Origin: Mycolicibacterium agri | GTDB taxonomy: Bacteria; Actinomycetota; Actinomycetes; Mycobacteriales; Mycobacteriaceae | Assembly (NCBI RefSeq): GCF_002553505.1 | Contig: NZ_PDCP01000025.1 | Location: 25,812-89,811, forward strand | Reading direction: 5' to 3' | DNA length: 64,000 bases | Shown here: piece after piece, positions 1-11,716 of the stretch | How positions within the stretch are numbered: position 1 is the stretch's first letter | Layout: each line of letters opens with the position of its first letter | The notes under the pieces: model-generated | Seen by the model: the letters and a program-made list of their open reading frames with translations, nothing else | What the model was told of the DNA's origin: nothing | The model's database searches: none | Translations under genes and position numbers: made by a program

Positions 1-1381
<1,381 letters not shown>

Positions 1382-1385
1382 CTGA

Positions 1386-2225
1386 TTACGGCTGGTTCGT
1401 CGGCAAGCCGTACACGCGGCTCGCGGTCGCCGTCGTCTGGCGGGCCAATTCGACGGCGGGCCGGTCGACTATATCGGCCAGCGCCCGCACGGTGTACGGC
1501 AGGCAGTACGACTCGTTCGGCGCGCCGCGGTACGGGTGCGGCGTCAGGAACGGCGCATCGGTCTCGACGAGCATCTGATCGGGCGGAATGAGCCGGGCGG
1601 CCTCGTGCAGCGCGCGGGCGTTGCGGAAGCTGACGGTCCCCGAGAGGCTGAGCACCCATCCCGCGTCGACGCAGGTGCGCGCCATCTGCGCGTCCGACGA
1701 GAAGCAGTGGAAGATGACCGTCGGCGGCGCCCCCTCGGCCCGCAGCACGTCGAGCACATCGGCGTCGGCGTCGCGGTTGTGGATCATCAGCGGCTTGCCG
1801 GTCCGCTTGGCCAGGTCGATGTGCCAGGCGAAGGCCTCACGCTGGTCGGCGGGCTCGGCGCAGCCCTCCAGCCGGCCCGGCCAGTAGTTGTCCAGCCCGG
1901 TTTCGCCGACGGCCACGACGCGCGGCAGCCCGGCCAGTCGCTCGATGACCGCCTTGGCCTCGTCATTGAGCGCGTTGGCGCGTGTCGGATGCAGCGCGAC
2001 GGCCGCGTAGACGCGCGGATCCCAGTCGGCGGCCTCGGTCACCCAGTGCACCGAGTTCAGGTCGTCAGCGATGGTGACGACGGCCTGCACGCCCACCGCC
2101 GCGGCGCGGTCCACGATCGCGCGCACGTCGTCGGCGCCGACAGCTCCGCACGCATCGAGATGGGTGTGCGCGTCGACCAATGGGCTCAACGGCTCTGGGG
2201 GTGGCGGTGCCGGACGAGAGCTCAC
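1386..2225 (-). CDS. tatD: TatD family metal-dependent hydrolase (DNase)
   Basis: The 279-aa product belongs to the amidohydrolase-fold TatD family (3'-5' exonuclease or deoxyribonuclease). Metal ligands are visible: HxH in DAHTHLD (His20, His22), the glutamate in VAVGETGLD, histidines in LMIHNRD and VIFHCFS, and the aspartate in LVETDAPFL. A GTG start at 2225 is chosen because it gives a short N-terminus before DAHTH and leaves 24 bp to the divergent metG start; a GTG at 2231 is an alternative. The frame stays open far upstream through metG and gdhA, but that extension is only antisense shadow. It precedes rpfB and ksgA as in M. tuberculosis. Confidence 0.93.
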   Translation of the reverse strand: MSSRPAPPPPEPLSPLVDAHTHLDACGAVGADDVRAIVDRAAAVGVQAVVTIADDLNSVHWVTEAADWDPRVYAAVALHPTRANALNDEAKAVIERLAGLPRVVAVGETGLDNYWPGRLEGCAEPADQREAFAWHIDLAKRTGKPLMIHNRDADADVLDVLRAEGAPPTVIFHCFSSDAQMARTCVDAGWVLSLSGTVSFRNARALHEAARLIPPDQMLVETDAPFLTPHPYRGAPNESYCLPYTVRALADIVDRPAVELARQTTATASRVYGLPTNQP

Positions 2226-2249
2226 CGCCACACCATAAGGTGAGAACAA

Positions 2250-3836
2250 ATGAGCACAACCATCCCCGGCGCGAGGACGCGCACCCCAGGGGCGCCGTTC
2301 TACATCACCACAGCGATCGCCTACCCCAACGGCGATCCGCACATCGGCCATGCCTACGAATACATCGCCACCGACGCGATCGCGCGGTTCAAGCGGCTGG
2401 ACGGCTACGACGTGCGGTACCTGACCGGAACCGACGTGCACGGCCTGAAGATGGCCGAGACCGCCGCGGCTGAGGGCATCCCGACCGCCGAACTGGCGCG
2501 GCGCAACTCCGATGTGTTCCAGCGGCTGCAGGACAAGCTCAACATCTCCTACTCCCGGTTCATCCGCACCTCCGACGCCGACCACTACGAGGCGTCCAAG
2601 GAGATCTGGCGCCGGATGAACGACAACGGCGACATCTACCTCGACGCGTACAAGGGCTGGTACTCGATCCGCGACGAACGCTTCTTCACCGAGGCGGAAA
2701 CCACCGTCGCCGCCGACGGCACCCGCGTGGCCACCGAGACGGGTGCGCCCGTCACGTGGACCGAGGAGCAGACCTACTTCTTCCGGCTGTCGGCCTACAC
2801 CGACAAACTGCTGGCCCACTACGAGGCCCACCCCGAGTTCATCGGCCCCGACGTCCGACGCAACGAGGTGATCAGCTTCGTCTCGGGCGGGCTGCGCGAC
2901 CTGTCGATCTCGCGCACCACGTTCGACTGGGGTGTGCCGGTGCCCGACCATCCCGATCACGTCATGTACGTGTGGGTGGACGCGCTGACCAACTACCTGA
3001 CCGGTGTCGGTTTCCCCGACACCAACTCGGAGTTGTTCCGGCGGTTCTGGCCCGCTGATCTGCACATGATCGGCAAGGACATCATCCGGTTCCACACCGT
3101 GTACTGGCCGGCGTTCCTGATGTCGGCGGGAATCGAGTTGCCGCGCAGGGTTTTTGTGCACGGCTTCGTGCTCAACCGCGGCGAGAAGATGAGCAAGTCG
3201 GTGGGCAACGTCGTCGACCCCGTGAACCTCGTCGACACGTTCGGCCTGGACCAGGTGCGCTATTTCTTCCTGCGCGAAGTGCCGTTCGGCCAGGACGGCA
3301 GCTACAGCGAGGACGCGATCATCACGCGCATCAACGCCGACCTGGCGAACGAACTGGGCAACCTGGCGCAGCGGTCGCTGTCGATGGTGGCCAAGAACCT
3401 CGACGGCGTCGTTCCCGAACCCGGCGAGTTCACCGACGACGACCGCGCGCTGCTGGACATGGCCGGCGAGGGTCTGCTCGAGACGGTGCGCACGCATTTC
3501 GACGTGCCCGCAATGCATCTGGCGCTGGAGGCCATCTGGCGGGTGCTCGGTGAGGCCAACCGGTACTTCTCCGCGCAGCAGCCGTGGGTGCTGCGCAAGT
3601 CGGAGGCGGCCGCCGACCAGGACCGGTTCCGCACCGTGCTCTACACGACGATGGAGGTGGTGCGCGTCGCCGCGCTGCTCGCGCAGCCGGTGATGCCGGA
3701 GTCGACGGCCAAGCTGCTCGACCTGCTCGGCCAGGGTCCCGACGACCGCACCTTCGCTGCCGTCGGCGCCCGACTGAAACCGGGCACCTCGCTGCCCACC
3801 CCGACCGGTGTGTTCCCCCGATACCAGGCTGAGTGA
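2250..3836 (+). CDS. metG: methionyl-tRNA synthetase
   Basis: Class I aminoacyl-tRNA synthetase that charges tRNA-Met. The 528-aa protein has the ATP-binding HIGH motif in [10 protein letters not shown] (residues 31-34) and the KMSKS loop in [10 protein letters not shown] (about residue 313), followed by the anticodon-binding helical domain. No C-terminal tRNA-binding extension is present, as in the M. tuberculosis protein of similar size. ATG at 2250 is preceded by AAGGTGAG. It is transcribed divergently from tatD across 24 bp, so the two promoters must overlap or be leaderless. It ends 9 bp before the gdhA start. Confidence 0.97.
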   Translation: MSTTIPGARTRTPGAPFYITTAIAYPNGDPHIGHAYEYIATDAIARFKRLDGYDVRYLTGTDVHGLKMAETAAAEGIPTAELARRNSDVFQRLQDKLNISYSRFIRTSDADHYEASKEIWRRMNDNGDIYLDAYKGWYSIRDERFFTEAETTVAADGTRVATETGAPVTWTEEQTYFFRLSAYTDKLLAHYEAHPEFIGPDVRRNEVISFVSGGLRDLSISRTTFDWGVPVPDHPDHVMYVWVDALTNYLTGVGFPDTNSELFRRFWPADLHMIGKDIIRFHTVYWPAFLMSAGIELPRRVFVHGFVLNRGEKMSKSVGNVVDPVNLVDTFGLDQVRYFFLREVPFGQDGSYSEDAIITRINADLANELGNLAQRSLSMVAKNLDGVVPEPGEFTDDDRALLDMAGEGLLETVRTHFDVPAMHLALEAIWRVLGEANRYFSAQQPWVLRKSEAAADQDRFRTVLYTTMEVVRVAALLAQPVMPESTAKLLDLLGQGPDDRTFAAVGARLKPGTSLPTPTGVFPRYQAE

Positions 3837-5189
<1,353 letters not shown>

Positions 5190-5205
5190 GCCCGACCTTC
5201 CTCCC

Positions 5206-5265
5206 GCGAGCAGACGCTTGTGCACGCCTTCACCTGGGCTTTTGCGGGCATTAGCGTCTGCTCGC
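5206..5265. repeat. 60-bp intergenic inverted-repeat element, copy 1
   Basis: Perfect 13-bp arms GCGAGCAGACGCT (5206-5218) and AGCGTCTGCTCGC (5253-5265) enclose 34 bp. The reverse complement matches the element at 24750-24809 in arm sequence, total length (60 bp) and the internal stretch CCGCAAAAGCCCAGG. It lies 16 bp after gdhA and before the FAD oxidoreductase promoter, so its transcript could fold as a strong hairpin and act as a terminator. It looks like one member of a dispersed family. Confidence 0.75.
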
Positions 5266-5296
5266 CGGGGCGAGGGGAGTGACGCACGTCACGTTC

Positions 5297-5324
5297 TGTC
5301 ACGTCTCGCAGCCGGGCGGTGTCT
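5297..5324 (+). promoter_or_regulatory. ECF41-type promoter, copy 1
   Basis: TGTCAC (5297-5302), 16 bp, then GTGTCT (5319-5324), about 30 bp before the ATG at 5356. The same two boxes with the same spacing precede the paralogous operon at 7458-7485. ECF41 sigma factors are known to use a TGTCAC-like -35 and a CGTC-like -10 and usually autoregulate. A GTGAC-N4-GTCAC dyad sits just upstream (5279-5292). Confidence 0.6.
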
Positions 5325-5355
5325 TGAGGGCATCACCCCGACGAGAGGAGACATC

Positions 5356-6534
5356 ATGACCGACAACCGCACACGCGTCGTCGTCATCGGCGGCGGCTAT
5401 GCAGGCACCCTGGCAGCCAACCGTCTGCGGATGCGCGACGACGTGCACATCACCCTGGTGAACCCGCGGCCGCAGTTCGTCGAACGGATCCGGCTGCACC
5501 AGCTCGTCGCGGGCACGCACGTGGCGACCGCGGACTACGACAGCCTTCTCGGTGAGGGCATCGACCTGGTCGTCGACACCGCGACCCGCATCGACACCGC
5601 CAACCAGACCGTCGAGCTCAAAACCCTTCCCGCGCTGCCCTACGACTACGTCATCTACGCGGTGGGCAGCACCGGCACGGTGCCGGAAACCATCCCCGGC
5701 GCAACCGAATTCGCCTATCCGATCGCGGAGTACGAGCAGGCCCAGCGACTGCGCGCCGCCATCGACGACCTGGACCCCGACGCCCCGATCACGGTCGTCG
5801 GCGCGGGCTTGACCGGCATCGAGGCGGCCACCGAACTCGCCGAGCAGGGACGCAAGGTCACACTGGTCTGCGGCGGGCAGTTGGGCCCGTATCTGTCGGA
5901 GCCCGCGCGGCGATCGGTCGCCAAGACGATGCGCAAACTCGGTGTGGTCGTCATGGAGGACGACGTTGTCGCCGAGGTGCGCGCCGACGCGGTGGTCTTC
6001 GCCGACGGCGCCGTGCGCCCGAGCGCGCTCACGGTCTGGACCGCCGGATTCGGCGTGCCCGGGCTGGCGGCGGCCAGCGGCCTGCACACCGACGAGATCG
6101 GCCGCCTCATCACCGACGAGACGCTGACGAGCATCGACGACGCGCGTATCGTCGCCGCCGGTGACTGTGCTGCTCCGTCGAACGAACCGCTGCGGATGTG
6201 CTGCGCGACCGCGTCGCAATATGCGCCGCAGGCGGCCGACACCGTGCTGAGCCGCATCGCGGGCACCGCGCCCGCCGAGTTCGAGTACGCCTACGCCGGG
6301 GCATGCATCAGCCTGGGCCGGCGCAGCGCCACCCTGCAGGTGTCCCGCAAGGACGACTCCGCGACGAAGGTCTACTTCGCGGGACGGCCGATCGCCGCGG
6401 TCAAGGAGGCGGTGTGCAAGGGCACGCTGTGGGCGTTGCGGCGCTCGGCCCGCAAGCCGGAAGCGGCGTTCTGGCTCAAGGGCGGCCCGCGCCCCGAGCA
6501 GCCTGCCCTCGACAAGGTGGTCGCGCAAGCGTGA
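5356..6534 (+). CDS. FAD-dependent NAD(P)H oxidoreductase (NDH-2-like), copy 1
   Basis: The 392-aa pyridine nucleotide-disulfide oxidoreductase-fold protein has an N-terminal FAD-binding motif VVVIGGGYAGTLAANRL (about residues 8-24) and a second dinucleotide motif VVGAGLTGIEAATELAE near residue 143. The FAD-closing motif is seen in RIVAAGDCAAPS. It resembles NDH-2/FSP1-type quinone reductases, but no C-terminal membrane anchor is evident. ATG at 5356 follows GAGAGGAG. Its stop overlaps the sigma-factor start as GTGA, so the two are translationally coupled. ECF41 sigma factors typically sit beside an oxidoreductase, decarboxylase or epimerase that is their main target; the substrate here is unknown. 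Confidence 0.85.
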   Translation: MTDNRTRVVVIGGGYAGTLAANRLRMRDDVHITLVNPRPQFVERIRLHQLVAGTHVATADYDSLLGEGIDLVVDTATRIDTANQTVELKTLPALPYDYVIYAVGSTGTVPETIPGATEFAYPIAEYEQAQRLRAAIDDLDPDAPITVVGAGLTGIEAATELAEQGRKVTLVCGGQLGPYLSEPARRSVAKTMRKLGVVVMEDDVVAEVRADAVVFADGAVRPSALTVWTAGFGVPGLAAASGLHTDEIGRLITDETLTSIDDARIVAAGDCAAPSNEPLRMCCATASQYAPQAADTVLSRIAGTAPAEFEYAYAGACISLGRRSATLQVSRKDDSATKVYFAGRPIAAVKEAVCKGTLWALRRSARKPEAAFWLKGGPRPEQPALDKVVAQA

Positions 6535-7433
6535 CCACCACCGCGGACGAGCACGCCGAGCGTTTCACGCTGCTGCGGCCGCTGCTGTTCACGATCGCCT
6601 ACGAAATCCTGGGATCGGCAACGGAATCCGACGACGTGCTGCAGGACAGCTATCTGCGGTGGGCCGAGGTGGACCTCGCGACGGTGCGCGACACGAAGTC
6701 GTATCTGGCGCAACTGGTGACGCGCGAAGCGCTCAACGCGCTGCGTTCACGCGCCCGCCGCCGCGAGGACTACGTCGGGCCGTGGCTACCAGAGCCGCTA
6801 CTGCTCGACGAGAACGACGCATCCGCCGACGTCGTTCTCGCCGAGTCGGTTTCGATGGCGATGTTGGTGCTGCTGGAGTCGCTCACGCCCGACGAGCGCG
6901 CCGTGTTCGTGCTGCGCGAGGTGTTCGGCTTCGACTACGACGAAATCGCCGGAGCCGTCGGCAAATCCGCGGCGGCGGTGCGGCAGATGGCGCACCGCGC
7001 CCGCGAACATGTGCAGGCGCGCCGCAAGCGGTTCGGGCCCGTCGACACCAAGCGGAGCACACAGATCGCCGAGCAGTTCATGTCGGCCGCCGCCACCGGC
7101 GACATGGATCAACTGATGTCGCTGCTGGCGCCGGGAGCCACCTGGGTCGCCGATCACGGCGGCAAGGCCGCCGCACTGCCACGGCCCATCGTTGGCGCCC
7201 GCAAGGTGGCCGCGGTGATGAGGGCGCTGTTCCGTGCCGCCGAACGCATGGACATCCGGTTCGAGACGGCGATCTACAACGGCGCGCCCGCCGTGGTCGT
7301 GTACAACGAGGACAACCTCGAGGGTGTCTTCGTGTTCGAGGTCATCGACGACGTCATCACCAACCTTTACGCGATGCGGAACCCGGACAAGCTGGTCGGC
7401 GTCACGATTCCGCGGACGATCACCCGAGCGTGA
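6531..7433 (+). CDS. ECF41-type (SigJ-like) RNA polymerase sigma factor, copy 1
   Basis: The 300-aa protein has sigma region 2 (about 10-75), region 4 with its helix-turn-helix (about 115-165) and a SnoaL-like C-terminal domain (about 175-295). ECF41 hallmarks are present: the linker YVGPWLPEPL (81-90), a glycine-rich DHGGK segment (208-212) and the NPDKL box (284-288). In this family the fused C-terminal domain replaces an anti-sigma factor and tunes activity. The start is GTG at 6531, overlapping the upstream stop by 4 bp. It probably transcribes its own operon from 5297-5324. It is about 75 percent identical by eye to the paralogue at 8704-9609 in the sigma domains. Confidence 0.9.
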   Translation: MTTTADEHAERFTLLRPLLFTIAYEILGSATESDDVLQDSYLRWAEVDLATVRDTKSYLAQLVTREALNALRSRARRREDYVGPWLPEPLLLDENDASADVVLAESVSMAMLVLLESLTPDERAVFVLREVFGFDYDEIAGAVGKSAAAVRQMAHRAREHVQARRKRFGPVDTKRSTQIAEQFMSAAATGDMDQLMSLLAPGATWVADHGGKAAALPRPIVGARKVAAVMRALFRAAERMDIRFETAIYNGAPAVVVYNEDNLEGVFVFEVIDDVITNLYAMRNPDKLVGVTIPRTITRA

Positions 7434-7457
7434 CGTCCACCACATCGGCGGCGAACC

Positions 7458-7485
7458 TGTCACACTCCGGATATGCGCGGTGTCT
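7458..7485 (+). promoter_or_regulatory. ECF41-type promoter, copy 2
   Basis: TGTCAC (7458-7463), 16 bp, then GTGTCT (7480-7485), 49 bp before the ATG at 7535. Box sequences and spacing are identical to copy 1, and flanking bases are similar (CTGTCAC and CGGTGTCT in both). The retention of exactly these bases while the spacer diverged supports function. Confidence 0.6.
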
Positions 7486-7534
7486 CGAGGTCAGACCGGC
7501 TCAACGAAGAGCCGGATGACCCGAGGAGATCGAC

Positions 7535-8707
7535 ATGACCGAACAGAAGAAAAGAGTCGTGGTGCTCGGCGGCGGATACGCCGGCGTGATGTCCGCCAAT
7601 CGGCTCAACCCGCACGCCGACGTCACGCTGGTCAATTCCCGCCCCCAATTCGTCGAACGGATCCGGCTGCACCAACTGGTCGCAGGCAACGACGACGCCA
7701 TTGCCGACTACCCAAGCGTGCTCGGTGACGGCGTCCGACTCGTCGTCGACAACGCCTCCCGCATCGACGCGGACGCCCACACCGTGGCACTGGCGTCCGG
7801 CGACACGCTGGCCTACGACTATCTCGTCTATGCGGTCGGCAGCACCGGTTCCGTTCCGGCGGGCGTGCCGGGCGCGGCCGAATTCGCCTACCCGCTAAGC
7901 GAATACGAGCAGGCACAAAAGCTGCGCAGCCGACTGGCCGACGTGCCGCGGTCTGCGCCGATCGTGGTGGTCGGCGGCGGGCTCACCGGCATCGAAGCCG
8001 CAACCGAATTCGCCGAAGCGGGGCGTTCGGTCACGCTGGTCACCGATGTGCTCGCACCGACGCTCAGCGCGGGCGGTCGCCGGTCGGTGGCCAAGCAGCT
8101 GGCGCGGCTGCGGGTGTGTGTCATCGAGGGCCCGACGGTCGAGCGGGTCGCCGACGACCACGTGCTGCTCGCCGACGGGCGCCGCGTGCCGAGCGCTGTC
8201 ACGGTCTGGACTGCGGGCTTCGGTGTACCCGGGCTGGCGGCAGCAAGCGGCCTGACCACCGACGAGCTCGGTCGGCTGCTCACCGACGAAACCCTCACCA
8301 GCGTCGACCATCCCGCGATCGTAGCTGCCGGCGACGCGGTGTCGCCGTCGAACTTGCCGTACCGGATGAGCTGCCAGGCCGCCTTGCCGCTCGGCGCACA
8401 GGCCGCCAACACCGTCATCAGCCGAATCGCAGGCGAACGTCCCGCCAACGTGAACCACGGGATGGCCGCCCAGTGCATCAGCCTCGGCAGGCGCGCGGGC
8501 ACCTTCCAGGTCAACAACATCGACGACTCGCCGCGAAAGCTCTACGTCGGCGGCCGCCTCGGGGCCGTGGTCAAGGAGCAGGTGTGCCGTTGGACGCTGA
8601 AGTGGATGCGCGACGAGGCCGAGAAACCCGGCTCCTATTCATGGAAGAAGTGGCCCGGCCGCCAGCGGCTGCTGGCCCAAGCCGCGGAGGTCGCACAGGT
8701 CCGATGA
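7535..8707 (+). CDS. FAD-dependent NAD(P)H oxidoreductase (NDH-2-like), copy 2
   Basis: Paralogue of the protein at 5356-6534, 390 aa, with the same architecture: FAD motif VVVLGGGYAGVMSANRL at the N-terminus, second dinucleotide motif VVGGGLTGIEAATEFAE and the FAD-closing stretch AIVAAGDAVSPS. The block RPQFVERIRLHQLVAG is invariant between the two copies. ATG at 7535 follows GAGGAG. The stop overlaps the next gene as ATGA. Tandem duplication of the whole two-gene unit is the simplest origin. The second copy has drifted mostly in the middle and C-terminal parts, so substrate or partner may differ. Confidence 0.85.
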   Translation: MTEQKKRVVVLGGGYAGVMSANRLNPHADVTLVNSRPQFVERIRLHQLVAGNDDAIADYPSVLGDGVRLVVDNASRIDADAHTVALASGDTLAYDYLVYAVGSTGSVPAGVPGAAEFAYPLSEYEQAQKLRSRLADVPRSAPIVVVGGGLTGIEAATEFAEAGRSVTLVTDVLAPTLSAGGRRSVAKQLARLRVCVIEGPTVERVADDHVLLADGRRVPSAVTVWTAGFGVPGLAAASGLTTDELGRLLTDETLTSVDHPAIVAAGDAVSPSNLPYRMSCQAALPLGAQAANTVISRIAGERPANVNHGMAAQCISLGRRAGTFQVNNIDDSPRKLYVGGRLGAVVKEQVCRWTLKWMRDEAEKPGSYSWKKWPGRQRLLAQAAEVAQVR

Positions 8708-9609
8708 ACGCAACGCCGGGTGACGAGCACGCCGAACGGTTCACGCTGTTGCGCCCCCTGCTGTTCACCATTGCCTACGAAATCCTAGGCAGCGCAACGG
8801 AAGCCGATGATGTGCTGCAGGAAAGCTACCTGCGGTGGGCGGGTGTCGACTTGGATACGGTCGTCGACACCAAGGCCTATCTCGCCCAGCTCGTCACCCG
8901 GCAGTCGCTCAACGCGCTGCGGGCCGCGTCCCGCAGGCGCGAGGAGTATGTCGGCCCGTGGCTGCCAGAGCCGCTGTTGGTCGACGCTATCGACGCGTCG
9001 GCCGACGTGGTGCTCGCAGAGTCGGTGTCGATGGCGATGCTCGTCGTGCTGGAGACGCTGAGCCCCGACGAACGCGCGGTGTTTGTGCTGCGCGAGGTGT
9101 TCGGCTTCAGCCACGACGAGATCGCGCAGACGCTGGACAAGACCCCGGCCGCGGTGCGTCAGCTGGCCCACCGCGCCCGTGAGCACGTACAGGCGCGTCG
9201 CAAGCGGTTCGAGCCCGTGGACCCGAAGGTGTCGAGCGAGATCACCGAACGGTTCTTCGACGCCGCCGCCACCGGCGACGTCGACGGGCTGCTGGAGATG
9301 CTGTCGGCCGACGTCGTGTGGACCGCCGACAGCGACGGCAAGGTCACCGCGGCACGCAAGCCCATCGAAGGCGCCGAGCGCGTCGCCAAGCTTCTCGTTG
9401 GCCTGGTCCGGGTGGCGGGCCAGGCGGGCCACGTCGAACCCGCGATGTACAACAACGCTCCCGCGCTCAAGCTTTACCTCGGCGACAGCTTCGAGGGCCT
9501 CATCACCCTCGAGGTCGTCGACGGGCGGATCACCCACTTCTACGTGATGCGCAACCCGGACAAACTGATCGGCGTCGACGTCCCGCGACAGATCACCCGC
9601 TCCGTCTGA
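8704..9609 (+). CDS. ECF41-type (SigJ-like) RNA polymerase sigma factor, copy 2
   Basis: The 301-aa paralogue of the 6531-7433 sigma factor has regions 2 and 4, the linker YVGPWLPEPL, a DSDGK segment and the C-terminal NPDKL box. ATG at 8704 overlaps the preceding stop. Region 4 reads FSHDEIAQTLDKTPAAVRQ where copy 1 has FDYDEIAGAVGKSAAAVRQ, so the recognition helix is nearly the same. Cross-recognition of the two near-identical promoters is therefore likely. The SnoaL-like domains are less alike, which could give the two copies different input signals. Confidence 0.9.
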   Translation: MNATPGDEHAERFTLLRPLLFTIAYEILGSATEADDVLQESYLRWAGVDLDTVVDTKAYLAQLVTRQSLNALRAASRRREEYVGPWLPEPLLVDAIDASADVVLAESVSMAMLVVLETLSPDERAVFVLREVFGFSHDEIAQTLDKTPAAVRQLAHRAREHVQARRKRFEPVDPKVSSEITERFFDAAATGDVDGLLEMLSADVVWTADSDGKVTAARKPIEGAERVAKLLVGLVRVAGQAGHVEPAMYNNAPALKLYLGDSFEGLITLEVVDGRITHFYVMRNPDKLIGVDVPRQITRSV

Positions 9610-9621
9610 CAAGCTGAGCCG

Positions 9622-10887
9622 GTGCGGATCGACCGGCTCGGCGACCTCGGCAGCGCTCCCGCGGTGCTGCGGGCACTCGCCTACGCCGCGGCCCGCACCG
9701 GGCACGCCCCACCCGCGGCGCTCATCGGTGAATGGTTCGGCGCCGCAGCGATCATCGCGCCGTCGGTGACCGTGACCGCCACCGGCGTCGCCGAGGTCTT
9801 CGACGTGCCCGTAGGCGACGCGAAATCCGACGCGAAATCCGGCGCGGTGGGCGGCGGCTGGTTCGGGTACCTGTCCTACCCCGATTCCGGCGCCGACGGT
9901 CAAGCGGCGCGAGTTCCCGAAGCGGCAGGCGGGTGGAGCGACTGCGTGCTGCGCCAGGACGTTGACGGCCAGTGGTGGTATGAAAGCCTGTCCGGCGCAG
10001 AGCTTTCTCGATGGACGCTCGAAGCGTTGCACAACCCCGTGCCGCCGAACGTGTTTCGACTGCCCTGGGACGACGCCGACAGGGCCACGCACCGGCGAGG
10101 GGTGCTGAAGTGCTTGGAGGCGATCGCCGCGGGCGAGATCTATCAGGCGTGTGTATGCACGCAGTTCGCGGGCCGGATCGACGGCGCGCCAATCGATTTC
10201 TTCGTCGACGCGGCGGCACGCACCGCACCGGCGCGGGCCGCGTTTCTGGCAGGCGAATGGGGTGCGGTGGCATCGCTGTCACCGGAATTGTTCCTGCGAC
10301 GGGCGGGCACCGCGGTGACGTCGAGCCCGATCAAGGGCACCCTGCCGCGCACCGCCGACCCGGCCGCGCTGCGGGCGTCGGTGAAGGACGTCGCCGAGAA
10401 CATCATGATCGTCGACCTGGTCCGCAACGACCTGAGCCGCGTCGCGGACATCGGCACGGTGACGGTGCCGGAACTGCTGGCGGTGCGGCCCGCGCCGGGT
10501 GTATGGCATCTGGTGTCGACGGTGACGGCGCAGGTGCCGGTCGACGTGTCGATGGCCGCGCTGCTCGACGCGGCGTTCCCGCCGGCGTCCGTCACGGGCA
10601 CACCCAAGACGCGCGCACGCGAACTGCTCACCGGCTGGGAGCCCCGCAGGCGCGGAGTGTATTGCGGCACAATCGGTTTGGCTTCACCTGTCGCGGGGTG
10701 CGAGCTCAACGTGGCGATCCGGACGGTTGAGTTCGGCGCCGACGGCTCCGCCGTGCTCGGCGTCGGCGGCGGCATCACTGCGGACTCCGACGTCGACCGC
10801 GAATGGGAGGAGTGCCTGCACAAGGCGGCGCCCATCGTCGGCGCGAAACCCACCGCTCAGTCGCGCGACCTCAGCACCGCGTCGTAG
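9622..10887 (+). CDS. pabB: aminodeoxychorismate synthase component I
   Basis: Chorismate-utilising enzyme (421 aa) that makes 4-amino-4-deoxychorismate for p-aminobenzoate and folate. Typical C-terminal blocks are present: PIKGTLPRTADPA, AENIMIVDLVRNDLSRV, PPASVTGTPKTRARELL and RRGVYCGTIGLASP. The start is GTG at 9622 with a poor ribosome site 12 bp after the sigma gene; it may be read through from that operon. Its last 31 bp overlap the 3' end of the convergent rsmI. Position relative to rsmI and pmt matches M. tuberculosis Rv1005c. Confidence 0.93.
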   Translation: MRIDRLGDLGSAPAVLRALAYAAARTGHAPPAALIGEWFGAAAIIAPSVTVTATGVAEVFDVPVGDAKSDAKSGAVGGGWFGYLSYPDSGADGQAARVPEAAGGWSDCVLRQDVDGQWWYESLSGAELSRWTLEALHNPVPPNVFRLPWDDADRATHRRGVLKCLEAIAAGEIYQACVCTQFAGRIDGAPIDFFVDAAARTAPARAAFLAGEWGAVASLSPELFLRRAGTAVTSSPIKGTLPRTADPAALRASVKDVAENIMIVDLVRNDLSRVADIGTVTVPELLAVRPAPGVWHLVSTVTAQVPVDVSMAALLDAAFPPASVTGTPKTRARELLTGWEPRRRGVYCGTIGLASPVAGCELNVAIRTVEFGADGSAVLGVGGGITADSDVDREWEECLHKAAPIVGAKPTAQSRDLSTAS

Positions 10888-11693
10888 AGCTCACGCCGCG
10901 ACGGCGAGCCCGGGTTGGCGGCGACGACCTGCGCGCACGCGTCCTTGACGCGGGCGCCGTCGTCGACAAGCGCGTTCACCTCGGCGACCAACGACTCCAT
11001 GTCCGCGTGCGGCTCGGCGCCGGCGAGCACCACGGTGATCTCGCCGAGCACACCGTCGGCGGCCCATGCGGCAAGCTCGCCGAGGGTGCCGCGGACGATC
11101 TCCTCGTGGGTCTTGGTCAGCTCGCGGCACACCACCGCCCGCCGCTGCGGGCCAAGCACCTCGACGGCGTCCTGCAGGAAGGCGGCCAGCCGCCGCGGCG
11201 ACTCGAAGAACACCGCGGTCCGCGGCTCGGCGGCCAGGCCGGCCAGCCACGTCTTGCGGGCCGAATGCTTGCGCGGCGGGAACCCCTCGAAGCAGAACCG
11301 GTCGGCGGGCAGCCCCGAGACCGCCAGGGCTGTCGTCACCGCCGACGGGCCGGGCAGGCAGCTCACCGGCAGCCCGGCCGCCGCACAGGCCACCACCAGG
11401 CGGTAGCCGGGGTCGTTGATCACCGGCATGCCCGCGTCGCTGACCACCAGCACGGTCGCACCGCCGCGAATGTCAGCGACCAGCGCCGGGACCCGCGTCG
11501 CCTCGTTCTGGTCGAACAGGCTGACCACGCGTCCCGTGATCTTCACCTCGAGCGCCTGCGCCAGCGCACGGACCCGCCGGGTGTCCTCGGCGGCGACGAC
11601 GTCGGCGCTGCTCAGGGCGCTGACCAGGCGCGCGCTGGCGTCGGAGGGCTGACCCAGCGGCGTGGCGGCGATGAGCAGTCGGCCTGAGGTCAC
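10857..11693 (-). CDS. rsmI: 16S rRNA (cytidine(1402)-2'-O)-methyltransferase
   Basis: The 278-aa SAM-dependent tetrapyrrole-methylase-fold enzyme modifies C1402 in the ribosomal decoding centre. Family blocks are the N-terminal LLIAATPLGQPSD, ADVVAAEDTRRVRALAQ, VLVVSDAGMPVINDPG and the ELTKTHEEIVRGTLGEL segment near the C-terminus. The GTG start at 11693 leaves 23 bp to the divergent pmt GTG. It overlaps pabB tail to tail by 31 bp. Confidence 0.95.
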   Translation of the reverse strand: MTSGRLLIAATPLGQPSDASARLVSALSSADVVAAEDTRRVRALAQALEVKITGRVVSLFDQNEATRVPALVADIRGGATVLVVSDAGMPVINDPGYRLVVACAAAGLPVSCLPGPSAVTTALAVSGLPADRFCFEGFPPRKHSARKTWLAGLAAEPRTAVFFESPRRLAAFLQDAVEVLGPQRRAVVCRELTKTHEEIVRGTLGELAAWAADGVLGEITVVLAGAEPHADMESLVAEVNALVDDGARVKDACAQVVAANPGSPSRRELYDAVLRSRD

Positions 11694-11716
11694 GCCGACA
11701 GCCTACGATCGCATCC

